Shown: piece by piece, positions 19,517 to 27,720 of the stretch
Layout of the letters: every line of letters starts with the position of its first letter
Position numbering within the stretch: position 1 is the stretch's first letter
Assembly: GCA_963714325.1 (NCBI GenBank)
Contig: CAVQOB010000003.1
Coordinates: 1 to 64,000, forward strand
Length of the DNA: 64,000 nt
Source of the DNA: CAVQOB01 sp963714325
Lineage (GTDB): Bacteria > Pseudomonadota > Alphaproteobacteria > Rhizobiales > Hyphomicrobiaceae
Reading direction: 5' to 3'
Position numbers and translations under genes: made by a program
Notes under the pieces: model-generated
Database searches by the model: none
Seen by the model: only the letters and a program-made list of their open reading frames with translations
Told to the model about the DNA's origin: nothing

Positions 19517-21055
19517 ATGCAGCCGGTGCGTTCGGGTATTGCCGACAAGAACATAGTTGACCGCAGAAAGCGCACCCGCAATCCGGATGTGGCGCGGACG
19601 ATCAGGCGCACCCGTGACCGGCTGAATGAGGGCGCACCGCCGATTTCACCGCAGAGCTGCTGAAGCTCCACGCCCACACGATGGTGGCGCTGACCCCGGC
19701 CATGCCGCTGATCATCTCTGTGCGTGACCGGCGTCGCCATGCTGGCCGGGTTTGGCACGCAAGTCGATCTTCTGGGCGGCTGTCACAGCCTTGTCCTATG
19801 GCGATCCTCGGCTTCTTTGGCGCAGACATTGCAAAAGACCGAACTGTTGAATTGATGTCGACGCTGGTCGCAGCAAGCTGCTGGGCGCGCATATTTTGGC
19901 CGGCGCTGTGCTGGGCCTGGTTTGCCGCTTTTGATTGCGATGCCTGCGGCCAAACCCAATCCAGCGTCTTGCAGGCCGTCATTTTGTTGCTCGCCATGGC
20001 TTCGACTGCCATCGTCACTGCAACGCTCAAGCGCGCCTTGCTGCTGTCCTTCAGCTGCCGGTCGCCGCCTATACCGCATTCACCGCGAATTTTCGCGATC
20101 CATCGCAGATCGCCATGGTGGTCACGCTTTGCGCCGGCGTGGTATTCTTTTCCTCTGTCGGCAACTTCCTGCACCAGTCCGCGCGTGCAAAGTCTTGGCC
20201 ATCAATCCGAGAAAGACGCTCTGATCGCAGAGTTGGATACCGCCAAAGGCATGTCTGATGAAGCGCGCTCGCGCGCTGAAGAAGCAAACCTTGCCAAGTC
20301 GCGCTTCCTCGCCTCGATGAGCCATGAATTGCGCACCCCGCTCAATGCCATTCTCGGCTTTTCCGAAGTGATGGCCAATGAAGTTCTGGGCCGATGGAGA
20401 ACCCGACCTACAGGGAATATGCCAAGGATATCAATGATTCCGGCCAGCATCTTCTCAATCTGATCAATGAAATCCTTGACCTGTCACGCGTTGAGGCCGG
20501 CCGCCATTCGTTCAGCGAAGAGGTCGATCCGCCTCGCCGAAATCGCCGAAGATGCCGTGCATCTGGTGACGCTCAAGGCCAAGGCCAAAGACATCCAGAT
20601 CCACTCGACAATTCGAAAACAACCTGCCGCCGATCTGGGCGGACGAGCGCTCTGTGCGCCAGATCCTGCTCAATCTCTTGTCCAACGCCATGAAGTTCAC
20701 GCCCACTGGCGGCGAAATCAATGTGCAGATCGGCTGGACCAGCGGCGGCGGGCAATACATTTCGGTCAAGGACAATGGCCCTGGCATTGCCGCAGACGAA
20801 ATTCCGATGGTGCTTGTCCGCTTTCGGGCAAGGCTCGATTGCCATCAAGAATGCCGAACAGGGCACCGGCCTTGGCCTGCCCATCGTGCAGGCATTGGTG
20901 CAATCTGCATGGCGGCAAGTTCGACCTGCGCTCCAAACTGCGCGAAGGCACGGAAGCCCTGGCCTTCTTCCCGCGCGACCGGGTGTTGAAGGCCAGAGCC
21001 AAAATGGAAGAGGCGGGACCTCCTGCCGGTCGAGCAGGTCAAGAAGTTTGGCTAG
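19517..21055 (+). CDS. membrane sensor histidine kinase, many frameshifts
   Basis: Start placed at 19517 (MQPVRSGIADKNIVDRRKRT). The sensor half shows several hydrophobic segments split among frames (for example MVALTPAMPLIIS and AILGFFGADIAK). The kinase core is clear: a coiled coil, ANLAKSRFLASMSHELRTPL with the phosphorylated His (near 20,320), NLINEILDLSRVEAGRHS, ILLNLLSNAMKFTPTGGE (N box), KDNGPGIAADE (G1) and EQGTGLGLPIVQAL (G2). A stop is at 21055. At least six indels lie between 19,640 and 20,930. The arrangement resembles PleC/DivJ-type kinases of alphaproteobacteria. Partner response regulator is not in the window. Confidence 0.85.
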
Positions 21056-21058
21056 TCC

Positions 21059-22078
21059 TCACTCTTTGTCAGTTACACCCGCTTCGCCGAATGTTGCCAT
21101 GCCCGAGTGGCAAAGCGCCGCTGCCTTGACGATGCCAGCGGCAAGCGCAGCGCCGGTCCCCTCGCCGAGCCGCATTCCCAAGATCAAGCAACGCCGTCTT
21201 GCCCATCTTCTCCAGCGCAAGCCGGTGCGCCTTTTCTGCTGAGACATGGCCGAACAGGCAGTGATCCAGCGCCGTCGGATTGGCTGCCAGCAGCATGGCG
21301 GCAGCTGACGTTGCGACAAAACCATCGACAATCACCGGCACTTTCTGCATCCGCGCCGCAAGGATCGCCCCTGCCATCGCCGCAATTTCTCGCCCGCCGA
21401 GACGACGCAGCAATTCCAGCGGATCCTTCAGATGTGCCTTGTGCAAGGCGACGGCATGGCGCACCGCATCGGCCTTGCGCTTCTGGCCGTCACCATCCGC
21501 GCCGGTGCCCGCCCCGACCCAGTCTTCGGCCGTTGCCGCCGTATAGACCGTGGAAGATCGCGGCCGCAATCGTCGTGTTGCCGATGCCCATCTCGCCGAT
21601 GCACAAAAGGTCCGTGCCGCCAGCGATTGCCTCCATGCCAAACGCCATGGTCGCCGCGCAGGCTTTTTCGTCAAGCGCCGCTTCCTCGGTGATATCGCCC
21701 GTCGGATGGTCCAGCGCCAGATCAAACACTTTCAGGCCAAGATCATTGGCAATGCAGATCTGGTTGATCGCCGCGCCACCTGCGGCAAAGTTGGCCACCA
21801 TCTGCACCGTCACTTCGCTTGGATAGGGCGAAACGCCCTTGGCGGTGACGCCATGATTGCCGGCAAAAACTGCAACAAGCGGGCGTGTCACGGCAGGCTT
21901 GTGCTTGCCGGTCCACGCAGCCAGCCATTCAGCAATGCCTTCCAGTTTGCCAAGCGCGCCGGGCGGCTTGGTCAAAAACGGGTCGCGGCTTGCGCACAGC
22001 TGCGATTGCATCCTCATCTGGACCGGGCAAATTGGCAAGAAGCGCGCGAAAGTCATCAAATGGCAGTCCAGTGGTCAT
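21059..22078 (-). CDS. cobT: nicotinate-nucleotide--dimethylbenzimidazole phosphoribosyltransferase, frameshifted
   Basis: The start at 22078 gives MTTGLPFDDFRALLANLPGP. The frame changes near 21,985 (SRDPFLTKPPGALGKLEGIA), near 21,550 (VGAGTGADGDGQKRKADAV) and near 21,190 (LDLGMRLGEGTGAALAAGIV). The last motif carries the catalytic Glu of CobT, and ICIGEMGIGNTT-like sequence (LLCIGEMGIGNTTIAAAI) is also conserved. The enzyme makes alpha-ribazole phosphate for the lower ligand of cobalamin. About 340 residues, the usual length. It is divergent from cobS, 113 bp away, as is common in Hyphomicrobiales. Confidence 0.92.
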
Positions 22079-22191
22079 GAAATATCCAATCAGTGGAAAG
22101 GCAGAAACGACTTTTCCTATAAGGATTCGGCGTCGCCACGCAAAGCACGGCAGCGACGCAAATCGGCCGCTATTCGGCAAGGAGTATCGCA

Positions 22192-22986
22192 ATGGATGTC
22201 AATTTGGAGACACTGCCACGCGATATGATGCGCGCGCTCGGGTTCTTGACCCGACTGCCCATCCCGGCCAAATGGTTTGAAGGCGATGACGGCAAACTGT
22301 CGCGTCACTGCGCGGCATTTCCGATTGCAGCGGCACTTGTCGGCGCTGCCGTCGGCACTTATTCTGATTGCCGGGACCATTCTCGATCTGCCCGTTCCTG
22401 TTAACGGCAGCCATCGCTGTTGCCGTGGCGATTGGCATTGGCGGCGCCCTGCATGAGGACGGACTGGCCGATGCGGCTGACGGGTTCTTCGGCGGCTTTG
22501 AACAGCGAGCGCCGGCTGGAAATCATGAAGGATTCGCGCATCGGCGCATTTGGCGCGATGGCGCTGATGCTGGCCATTGTCATGCAAGATAATTGCGGTT
22601 GCAGCAATCCTGCAGGCAGGTCCATGGGCTGCCATCGGCCGCAATGGCCGCCGCCGCTGCCGCCGGACGAACGGCGCTTGTCTGGCATTGGAGCGATCTG
22701 CCCAGCGCCCGCACAGGCGGCACCGCCGACAAGGCCGGACAGCCGACAGAAGACGCCAATGTCTTTGCCCTAGTTTCCGGCCTGGCTGTTGTCAGCAACG
22801 CTAGCCTTCTTCTTTCGCGGCGTCGCGCCCGCATGCTGATCGCCGCTGCCATCACGATTGGCGCAACAGTCGCGTTCCGGTCGCTTATGCGCGACGAAAA
22901 TCGGCGGGCATACCGGCGATACGCTCGGCGCAGCCGCAGTTCTCGCCGAACTTGGCTTTCTGGCCGGGCTTGCCAGCGGCCTTTGA
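22192..22986 (+). CDS. cobS: adenosylcobinamide-GDP ribazoletransferase, frameshifted
   Basis: Starts MDVNLETLPRDMMRALGFLT, with RLPIPAKWFEGDDGKLSRH typical of CobS. Later pieces in shifted frames include GIGGALHEDGLADAADGFFG, the conserved D-GLAD-ADG motif of this membrane enzyme, then EIMKDSRIGAFGAMALML and KIGGHTGDTLGAAAVLAELG. It ends ASGL at 22986. Several indels lie between 22,350 and 22,910. CobS joins alpha-ribazole to GDP-cobinamide in the last steps of cobalamin assembly, alongside the divergent cobT. Confidence 0.9.
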
Positions 22987-23005
22987 CATCACCATGTTGG
23001 GCACC

Positions 23006-23226
23006 ATGACCATCGAATCCCCCTGCATCCTCGTCTGCTCCATCGACATGGAACCGGCTATTGCTTCGGCTGCGGGCGCACGCGCGATGAAATCGGCGAC
23101 TGGATGACCATGACCGCGCCAACGCGCCGCGCCGTTATGGATTTATTGCCCGCCCGCATGCAAACCATTGAGCGCAAGCCCCGGCGCGAAACCCGCCGCC
23201 AGCGCATGGCGCGTGGCGAGGCCTAG
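23006..23226 (+). CDS. DUF1289-family protein, frameshifted
   Basis: Small protein starting MTIESPCILVCSIDMETG (an alternative ATG at 22994 adds four residues). The joined frames read GYCFGCGRTRDEIGDW and end RRQRMARGEA. The C-x3-C ... C-x2-C arrangement with GCGRT-EI-W is the DUF1289 signature, a small putative metal-binding protein of unknown function. One indel near 23,055 separates the halves. It follows cobS by 19 bp, a linkage common in rhizobial genomes. Confidence 0.85.
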
Positions 23227-23230
23227 ACCG

Positions 23231-23935
23231 ATGCGTTCGACATTTTCCCTGCTCATCATCGCACTCATCGGCACATTTGTGCTCGTCTGGTTCAATCGCG
23301 ACAGCGGTTTCACCTTCGGCCTGACCAATGATGATTTCGTCCGGGCGATGTCTCTGGTCCTGCTTCTTGCCGCAGTCGGCTTCCGTTCGATCAGCGGCAG
23401 CAATCTGGGCGAAACGGCCCGCAATCTTTCAATCTGGGGCATCATCGCGCTGGGCTTTGTCACCGCCTTATCAATACCGGTCCGAACTTGCAGGATGTGG
23501 CCAGCCGTGTCACGCTTGGGCTTGTGCCATCACGGCCGCAAGTCAAGACCGATGCCAATGGCGCAAAGGTAATGGCGATCGAAAAGTCCGCTTCCGGCCA
23601 TTTCGAAATCGATGCCGCCGTCAACGGAGCGGACATCAAGTTCCTGATTGATACTGGCGCTTCCGGCATTGTGCTGACATTGCAGGACGCTGAAGCTGCA
23701 GGGATTGACGCCGCATCCCTCAGCTATTCCGTGCCGGTGTCAACCGCCAACGGTATGGCGCTTTCCGCCCCGGCGCGCGTCGGTGAAATCATTGTCGGCG
23801 ACATTATCCGGCGCGACATGCCGGTGCTCGTGTCCGACGCTTGGCCAACTAGATCAAAGCCTGCTTGGCATGGATTTTCTCAATACTCTGTCCGGTTTCT
23901 CAGTCGAGCGCGACCGGCTGACGTTGCGCGACTAG
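23231..23935 (+). CDS. retropepsin-like aspartic protease (TIGR02281 type), frameshifted
   Basis: The start at 23231, 4 bp after the DUF1289 stop, gives MRSTFSLLIIALIGTFVLVW, an N-terminal membrane anchor, and a second hydrophobic stretch (AMSLVLLLAAVGF). After an indel near 23,490 the protease domain reads FEIDAAVNGADIKFLIDTGA followed by SGIVLTL; the DTGAS motif holds the single catalytic Asp of retropepsin-like clan AA enzymes, which act as dimers. A second indel near 23,850 leads to LGMDFLNTLSGFSVERDRL. The domain is predicted to be periplasmic. Its stop overlaps the convergent exporter gene by 4 bp. Confidence 0.87.
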
Positions 23936-24756
23936 ATCAGGCTCCAGATAAACCGCGCCGCGACAACCAGAAGATAGACCCCGAGCAGCATTTCAAGCCG
24001 ACGCTTTGGCATCGCATGCGCAACCTTTACACCGTAGGGCGTCACGATGATCGACAGTGGAATGATGAGCGCCACAGTCAGCCAGTTGACGAAACCGGTC
24101 GAAAATGGCGGCAGTCCTGTCTTGCCCCAGCCGGCAATGACATAGCCAATGAAACCGGGGATAGCGATCAGCACGCCAACGCCCGCCGATGTCGCCACCG
24201 CCTGGTGGATCGGACGGTTGAAGGATGTCATGAACGTGTTGTTGAGCACGCCCCCGCCTATGCCCATCAAGGTCGATAAAAACCCGATGCCAACGCCAAC
24301 GCCCGCCTTGGCCGGGTTCTTCGGCAGATCATTGCCGAGACGCCAATCATCCCGGCCCGACAGGAGTTTGAAAGCGATCAATAGGCAGACGACTGAAAAC
24401 ACCGCCCGCAATGTGCCGCTCGACATGTAGGCAGCGGCTGCCGTGGCCAACAACGCACCCGCGGGCACAGCCAGCACCCACCCGCGCAGCAAGTCTTCGT
24501 CCACCACCTTATGATTGCGGTGTGCCATAAAGGACCGCAAGGAGGTGACAACGACGATGGCCAGTGAAGAGCCAACCGAAAGATGCATGCGCACATCATC
24601 GCCAACACCAATCGCCCCAAAAACCTGAAAGAAAGCGGGCACAAGCACTGTGCCGCCGCCAATGCCGAACAGACCGGCGAGAAATCCTGCGACGGCCCCG
24701 GCGATCACCAGCAGCAGCGCAAACTCAAACAGCAAGACCGAATCCACACCCGCCAT
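23932..24756 (-). CDS. TauE/SafE-family sulfite/sulfonate exporter-like membrane protein
   Basis: Intact 274-residue membrane protein with about eight helices in two repeats. Each repeat begins with the family's G-x-G-GGxxxxP pattern (GLFGIGGGTVLVPAFFQVFG and LMGIGGGVLNNTFM). The family moves sulfur-containing or other small organic anions across the inner membrane, but individual substrates are rarely known. It may be monocistronic, starting at 24756 next to a possible small RNA on the opposite strand. Confidence 0.92.
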   Translation of the reverse strand: MAGVDSVLLFEFALLLVIAGAVAGFLAGLFGIGGGTVLVPAFFQVFGAIGVGDDVRMHLSVGSSLAIVVVTSLRSFMAHRNHKVVDEDLLRGWVLAVPAGALLATAAAAYMSSGTLRAVFSVVCLLIAFKLLSGRDDWRLGNDLPKNPAKAGVGVGIGFLSTLMGIGGGVLNNTFMTSFNRPIHQAVATSAGVGVLIAIPGFIGYVIAGWGKTGLPPFSTGFVNWLTVALIIPLSIIVTPYGVKVAHAMPKRRLEMLLGVYLLVVAARFIWSLI

Positions 24757-24841
24757 TATTTCTTCCCTAAGGGAAATACCCGTATTGTGAGAACTGTGCC
24801 GCTGGCGGAATGTTGTGCTGTCACCCGAGCGTCATAGTCGT

Positions 24842-24958
24842 GTGATTAACCTAAAGTGCGCCAAAGCCCGCCGTCACCCGCCTTGGCGCACACTTCGCAA
24901 TTCGGCCATCCCCCGCCCGATTGCAAACCGTTGGCCGGTCCCTCGGGACCGGCCTTTT
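24842..24958 (+). ncRNA. candidate small RNA with three hairpins and a Rho-independent terminator
   Basis: The gap between the exporter gene and dusA has no ORF but three consecutive plus-strand stem-loops. The first is GTGCGCCAA paired with TTGGCGCAC around a C-rich loop (24,867-24,903). The second is GCAATTCGG with CCGATTGC, one base bulged, around a CCCCC-containing loop. The third is the terminator hairpin at 24,933-24,958. C-rich loops plus a terminal hairpin are the layout of several trans-acting alphaproteobacterial sRNAs. The 5' end is not defined and no convincing promoter was found. Confidence 0.4.
24933..24958 (+). terminator. Rho-independent terminator
   Basis: A perfect 10-bp stem (GGCCGGTCCC / GGGACCGGCC) with a 2-nt gap between arms is followed by TTTT on the plus strand. 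Both neighbouring protein genes are leftward, so as a plus-strand terminator it has no protein-coding gene to serve and fits the small-RNA candidate instead. Confidence 0.7.
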
Positions 24959-24960
24959 CG

Positions 24961-25980
24961 CTATTGCGCCGCCACCGCAGGCGCTAATACTGCTTCATAG
25001 GCCCGCATCAGAATTTCAGGCCCTGCACCGGGACGATTGGCTTCGTCTGACAAAATCTGACGAAAGCGCCGCGCGCCCGGCTGGCCGTGAAACAGGCCAA
25101 CCATGTGGCGCGTCACATGCGATAGCCGTCCGCCCGCCGCGATGTGACGGCTGGAATAGTAGGCCATCTCGGCAATAACTTCGCCGATATCTGACTGGTA
25201 CTCTTGCGAGCCAAAAAACAGCTGATCGGCCTTCAGCAATTGCAGCGGATCATGATAAGCCGCGCGGCCAAGCATCACGCCATCGACATGGTCCTGATGG
25301 GCAAGTGCGTCTTCGATCGTTGCAATGCCGCCATTGATGCCAATGAACCGGTCTGGCAAGCGCTGCTTGAGGCGGTAAACCCGCTCATAATTCAACGGCG
25401 GAATGTCGCGGTTTTCCTTTGGGCTCAGACCATGCAGCCAGGCCTTGCGCGCATGCACCCACAAGGCATCGCATCCTGCGGCAAACACGAAATCAGCCAG
25501 CGCATCAAGCGCCTGTTCCTCGTCCTGGTCGTCAACACCCATGCGGCATTTAACCGTGACCGGCACATCGACAACCGCCTTCATCGCTGCCACGCAATCA
25601 GCCACCAGCTGCGGCGTCTGCATCAAACACGCGCCAAACGTGCCCGACTGAACCCGATCAGACGGGCAACCGACATTGAGGTTGATTTCATCATAGCCGA
25701 ATGAAGCGCCAACGCGGGCAGCCTCTGCAAGCTTTTCCGGGTCCGATCCGCCGAGTTGCAGCGCCACCGGATGTTCGCTCGCATCAAACCCGAGCAACCG
25801 CTCTCGTGGCCCATGGATCACTGCATCAGCAACCACCATTTCGGTATAGAGCAAAGTACAGCGCGTCAGTTGCCGGTGAAAATACCGGCAATGGCGGTCC
25901 GTCCAATCCATCATGGGCGCTACAGCGAGTATTTTTCCCCGCGGCATGGTCGGTGGCGTGCTGAAATTCATGGCGTGCAT
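24961..25980 (-). CDS. dusA: tRNA-dihydrouridine synthase A
   Basis: Intact, about 339 residues from the ATG at 25980 (an upstream ATG at 26004 is possible). FMN-binding TIM-barrel enzyme with APMMDWTDRHCRYFHRQL at the N-terminus, INLNVGCPSDRVQSGTFGAC carrying the catalytic Cys, VPVTVKCRMGVDD and GINGGIATIEDAL. It reduces uridines 20/20a in tRNA D-loops. The MDWTDRHCR motif distinguishes DusA from DusB/C. One of the few long genes in this block with no frameshift. Confidence 0.95.
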   Translation of the reverse strand: MHAMNFSTPPTMPRGKILAVAPMMDWTDRHCRYFHRQLTRCTLLYTEMVVADAVIHGPRERLLGFDASEHPVALQLGGSDPEKLAEAARVGASFGYDEINLNVGCPSDRVQSGTFGACLMQTPQLVADCVAAMKAVVDVPVTVKCRMGVDDQDEEQALDALADFVFAAGCDALWVHARKAWLHGLSPKENRDIPPLNYERVYRLKQRLPDRFIGINGGIATIEDALAHQDHVDGVMLGRAAYHDPLQLLKADQLFFGSQEYQSDIGEVIAEMAYYSSRHIAAGGRLSHVTRHMVGLFHGQPGARRFRQILSDEANRPGAGPEILMRAYEAVLAPAVAAQ

Positions 25981-26154
25981 TAACCTGCGCCGCCTCAAAT
26001 GCACAACTGGAAAAGGAACGGATTTGCTCGCAGCAATAGGTCGTCGACAAACTCAATTTGCTCATCCTCTTACAGCCATTGGACAAGGTTTATTGACAGT
26101 ACCGGTTCAAGAGGACAAATCCCTAATGGGGATTGTGTTGTCCTCGCATTTGAA

Positions 26155-27198
26155 ATGGATGGCGACCCAGCAGTGACAACCGGAACCAGTTTTGCCAAGA
26201 CGAGAAGAGTAACGGCCCAGCAGGTTGCTGACAAGGCCGGTGTGTCCATGTCGGCTGTGTCACGCGCATTTACGCCAGGAGCCAGTGTCTCAACGGCTAC
26301 GCTCAAAAAAGTCATGACGGCTGCGCAAAAGCTGGGCTATCAGCCAAATGTCCTGGCGCGCAGTCTTATGACGGGGCGGACCAAGCTGATCGGGCTGGTG
26401 TCCAACAATTTCGACAACCCAGCGTTCATGGAAATCTTCGATCTGTTTACCCGCACACTGCAGGACCATGGCTTGCGCCCGTTGCTCGCCAACCTCTCCG
26501 GCAGTTCTGATCCGGAAAATGCAGTCACCATGCTGCGACAGTACAATGTGGACGCAGTCATCGTCGCCTCGTCAACAGTGTCGCAAGCTTTCATTGACGG
26601 ATGCCTTGCTGTCGATATTCCCCTCGTGCACGCCTTTGGCAAACCATCGGGCAATTCTGCCATTCACGTTGTGGGCGCAGACAATGTGCAAGGAGGAAAG
26701 CTTGCGGCTGAGACTCTGCTGCGCCTTGGCTATAGGAAGTTTGCCTTTCTGGGCGGTCCTCGGACAGCAAGTTCGACAATTGACCGGCTGAACGGCTTCA
26801 AGGCTGGCTTGAAAGCCAGAGCCATGACAACCGTCGCCGAAGTCTTTGCCAACAGCTATTCGCACGAACAAGGTCAGCAGATGATGCTTCCGCTTCTGGC
26901 GAATGCCAGTATCGATGCCGTTTTTTGCGGCGATGATATTTTGGCCATGGGTGCACTGGATGCCAGCAAGCAAGTCGGCAAATCCGTGCCCGGTGACATT
27001 GGCATTCTCGGCTTCAACGACATCGCCATGGCCTCGTGGGCCGCTTATGACCTGTCCACCATTCGCCAGCCAATCGCGGAAATTATCGTTACCGCAGTGG
27101 AACAAGCCATTAGGCTGGTGGCGAACCATCAGTTGGAGCCACAACCGCAACACTTTGCCTGTGAAGTGGTGCTGCGTGGCTCTTTGCGAAAATCCTAA
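26155..27198 (+). CDS. LacI-family transcriptional regulator
   Basis: The start at 26155 is chosen because the longer frame adds about 50 residues that overlap the upstream spacer and have no family counterpart. The DNA-binding domain is RRVTAQQVADKAGVSMSAVS followed by a YQPNVLARSLMTGRT hinge. The periplasmic-binding-protein-like effector domain follows (LIGLVSNNFDNPAFMEIFD, DAVFCGDDILAMGALDA). It overlaps the stop of the convergent Gfo/Idh/MocA gene by 4 bp and probably regulates that sugar-alcohol or sugar catabolic gene cluster. The ligand is unknown. Confidence 0.92.
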   Translation: MDGDPAVTTGTSFAKTRRVTAQQVADKAGVSMSAVSRAFTPGASVSTATLKKVMTAAQKLGYQPNVLARSLMTGRTKLIGLVSNNFDNPAFMEIFDLFTRTLQDHGLRPLLANLSGSSDPENAVTMLRQYNVDAVIVASSTVSQAFIDGCLAVDIPLVHAFGKPSGNSAIHVVGADNVQGGKLAAETLLRLGYRKFAFLGGPRTASSTIDRLNGFKAGLKARAMTTVAEVFANSYSHEQGQQMMLPLLANASIDAVFCGDDILAMGALDASKQVGKSVPGDIGILGFNDIAMASWAAYDLSTIRQPIAEIIVTAVEQAIRLVANHQLEPQPQHFACEVVLRGSLRKS

Positions 27199-27720
27199 CC
27201 GCGCAAACTTGGTGGCCGCGCATCCGTCCATACCCCGCCCGCGTGCGCTGATTCAACGCAGGCCTTGATCGCCGCAATGGAGCGCAGGCCATCGGTGGCC
27301 GTTGGAAAATGCATTGCCAGCGGGTTTGCGGACACACCGGATTTATGTGCCTCAAGTACATCTGCCAAATCAGCATAAATGTTGGCAAATGCAACCAGCA
27401 TTCCCTCGGAGTGGCCGGTGGCAATGCGCGTTGCCCGTTCTGCATCTGGCGACAAACCGCCCATGCCGCGCTCAATTGTCTGTGTGCGGCCGTTGAGGGG
27501 CGTCCATTGCAACTGGTCAGGCCATTGCTGGGCCCAACGCAGACCGCCTTTCTCACCAAACACGCGAATGTTGAAGCCGTGAAAACTGCCGACAGCCACC
27601 GAGCTGGTCCACAGCCGCACCGTCGTTCCGCCATCCATACGGATATTGACCATGGCGTCGTCTTCCAGCATGCGGCTCTCGATGGTCGAAATAAAGTCCG
27701 CCGAAAGTTCACGCGGATTC
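27195..27720 (-). CDS. Gfo/Idh/MocA-family oxidoreductase, C-terminal fragment
   Basis: The C-terminal beta-sheet domain of a Gfo/Idh/MocA dehydrogenase, with DDAMVNIRMDGGTTVRLWTS, FNIRVFGEKGGLRWAQQWPD and the helical tail SEGMLVAFANIYADLAD. The NAD-binding N-terminal half is missing: upstream of about 27,720 the same frame is the tail of a conjugative relaxase, making a hybrid 422-residue ORF (28463-27195). Paired with the LacI regulator, it suggests a sugar or inositol catabolic locus at the end of the chromosomal block. Confidence 0.85.

Noticed and set aside
19517..23935. Programmed frameshifting or decayed pseudogenes across the histidine kinase, cob genes and protease
   Set aside because: The breaks are frequent, lie at ordinary short runs without slippery-site context, and affect conserved housekeeping genes. 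Sequencing indels explain them better.
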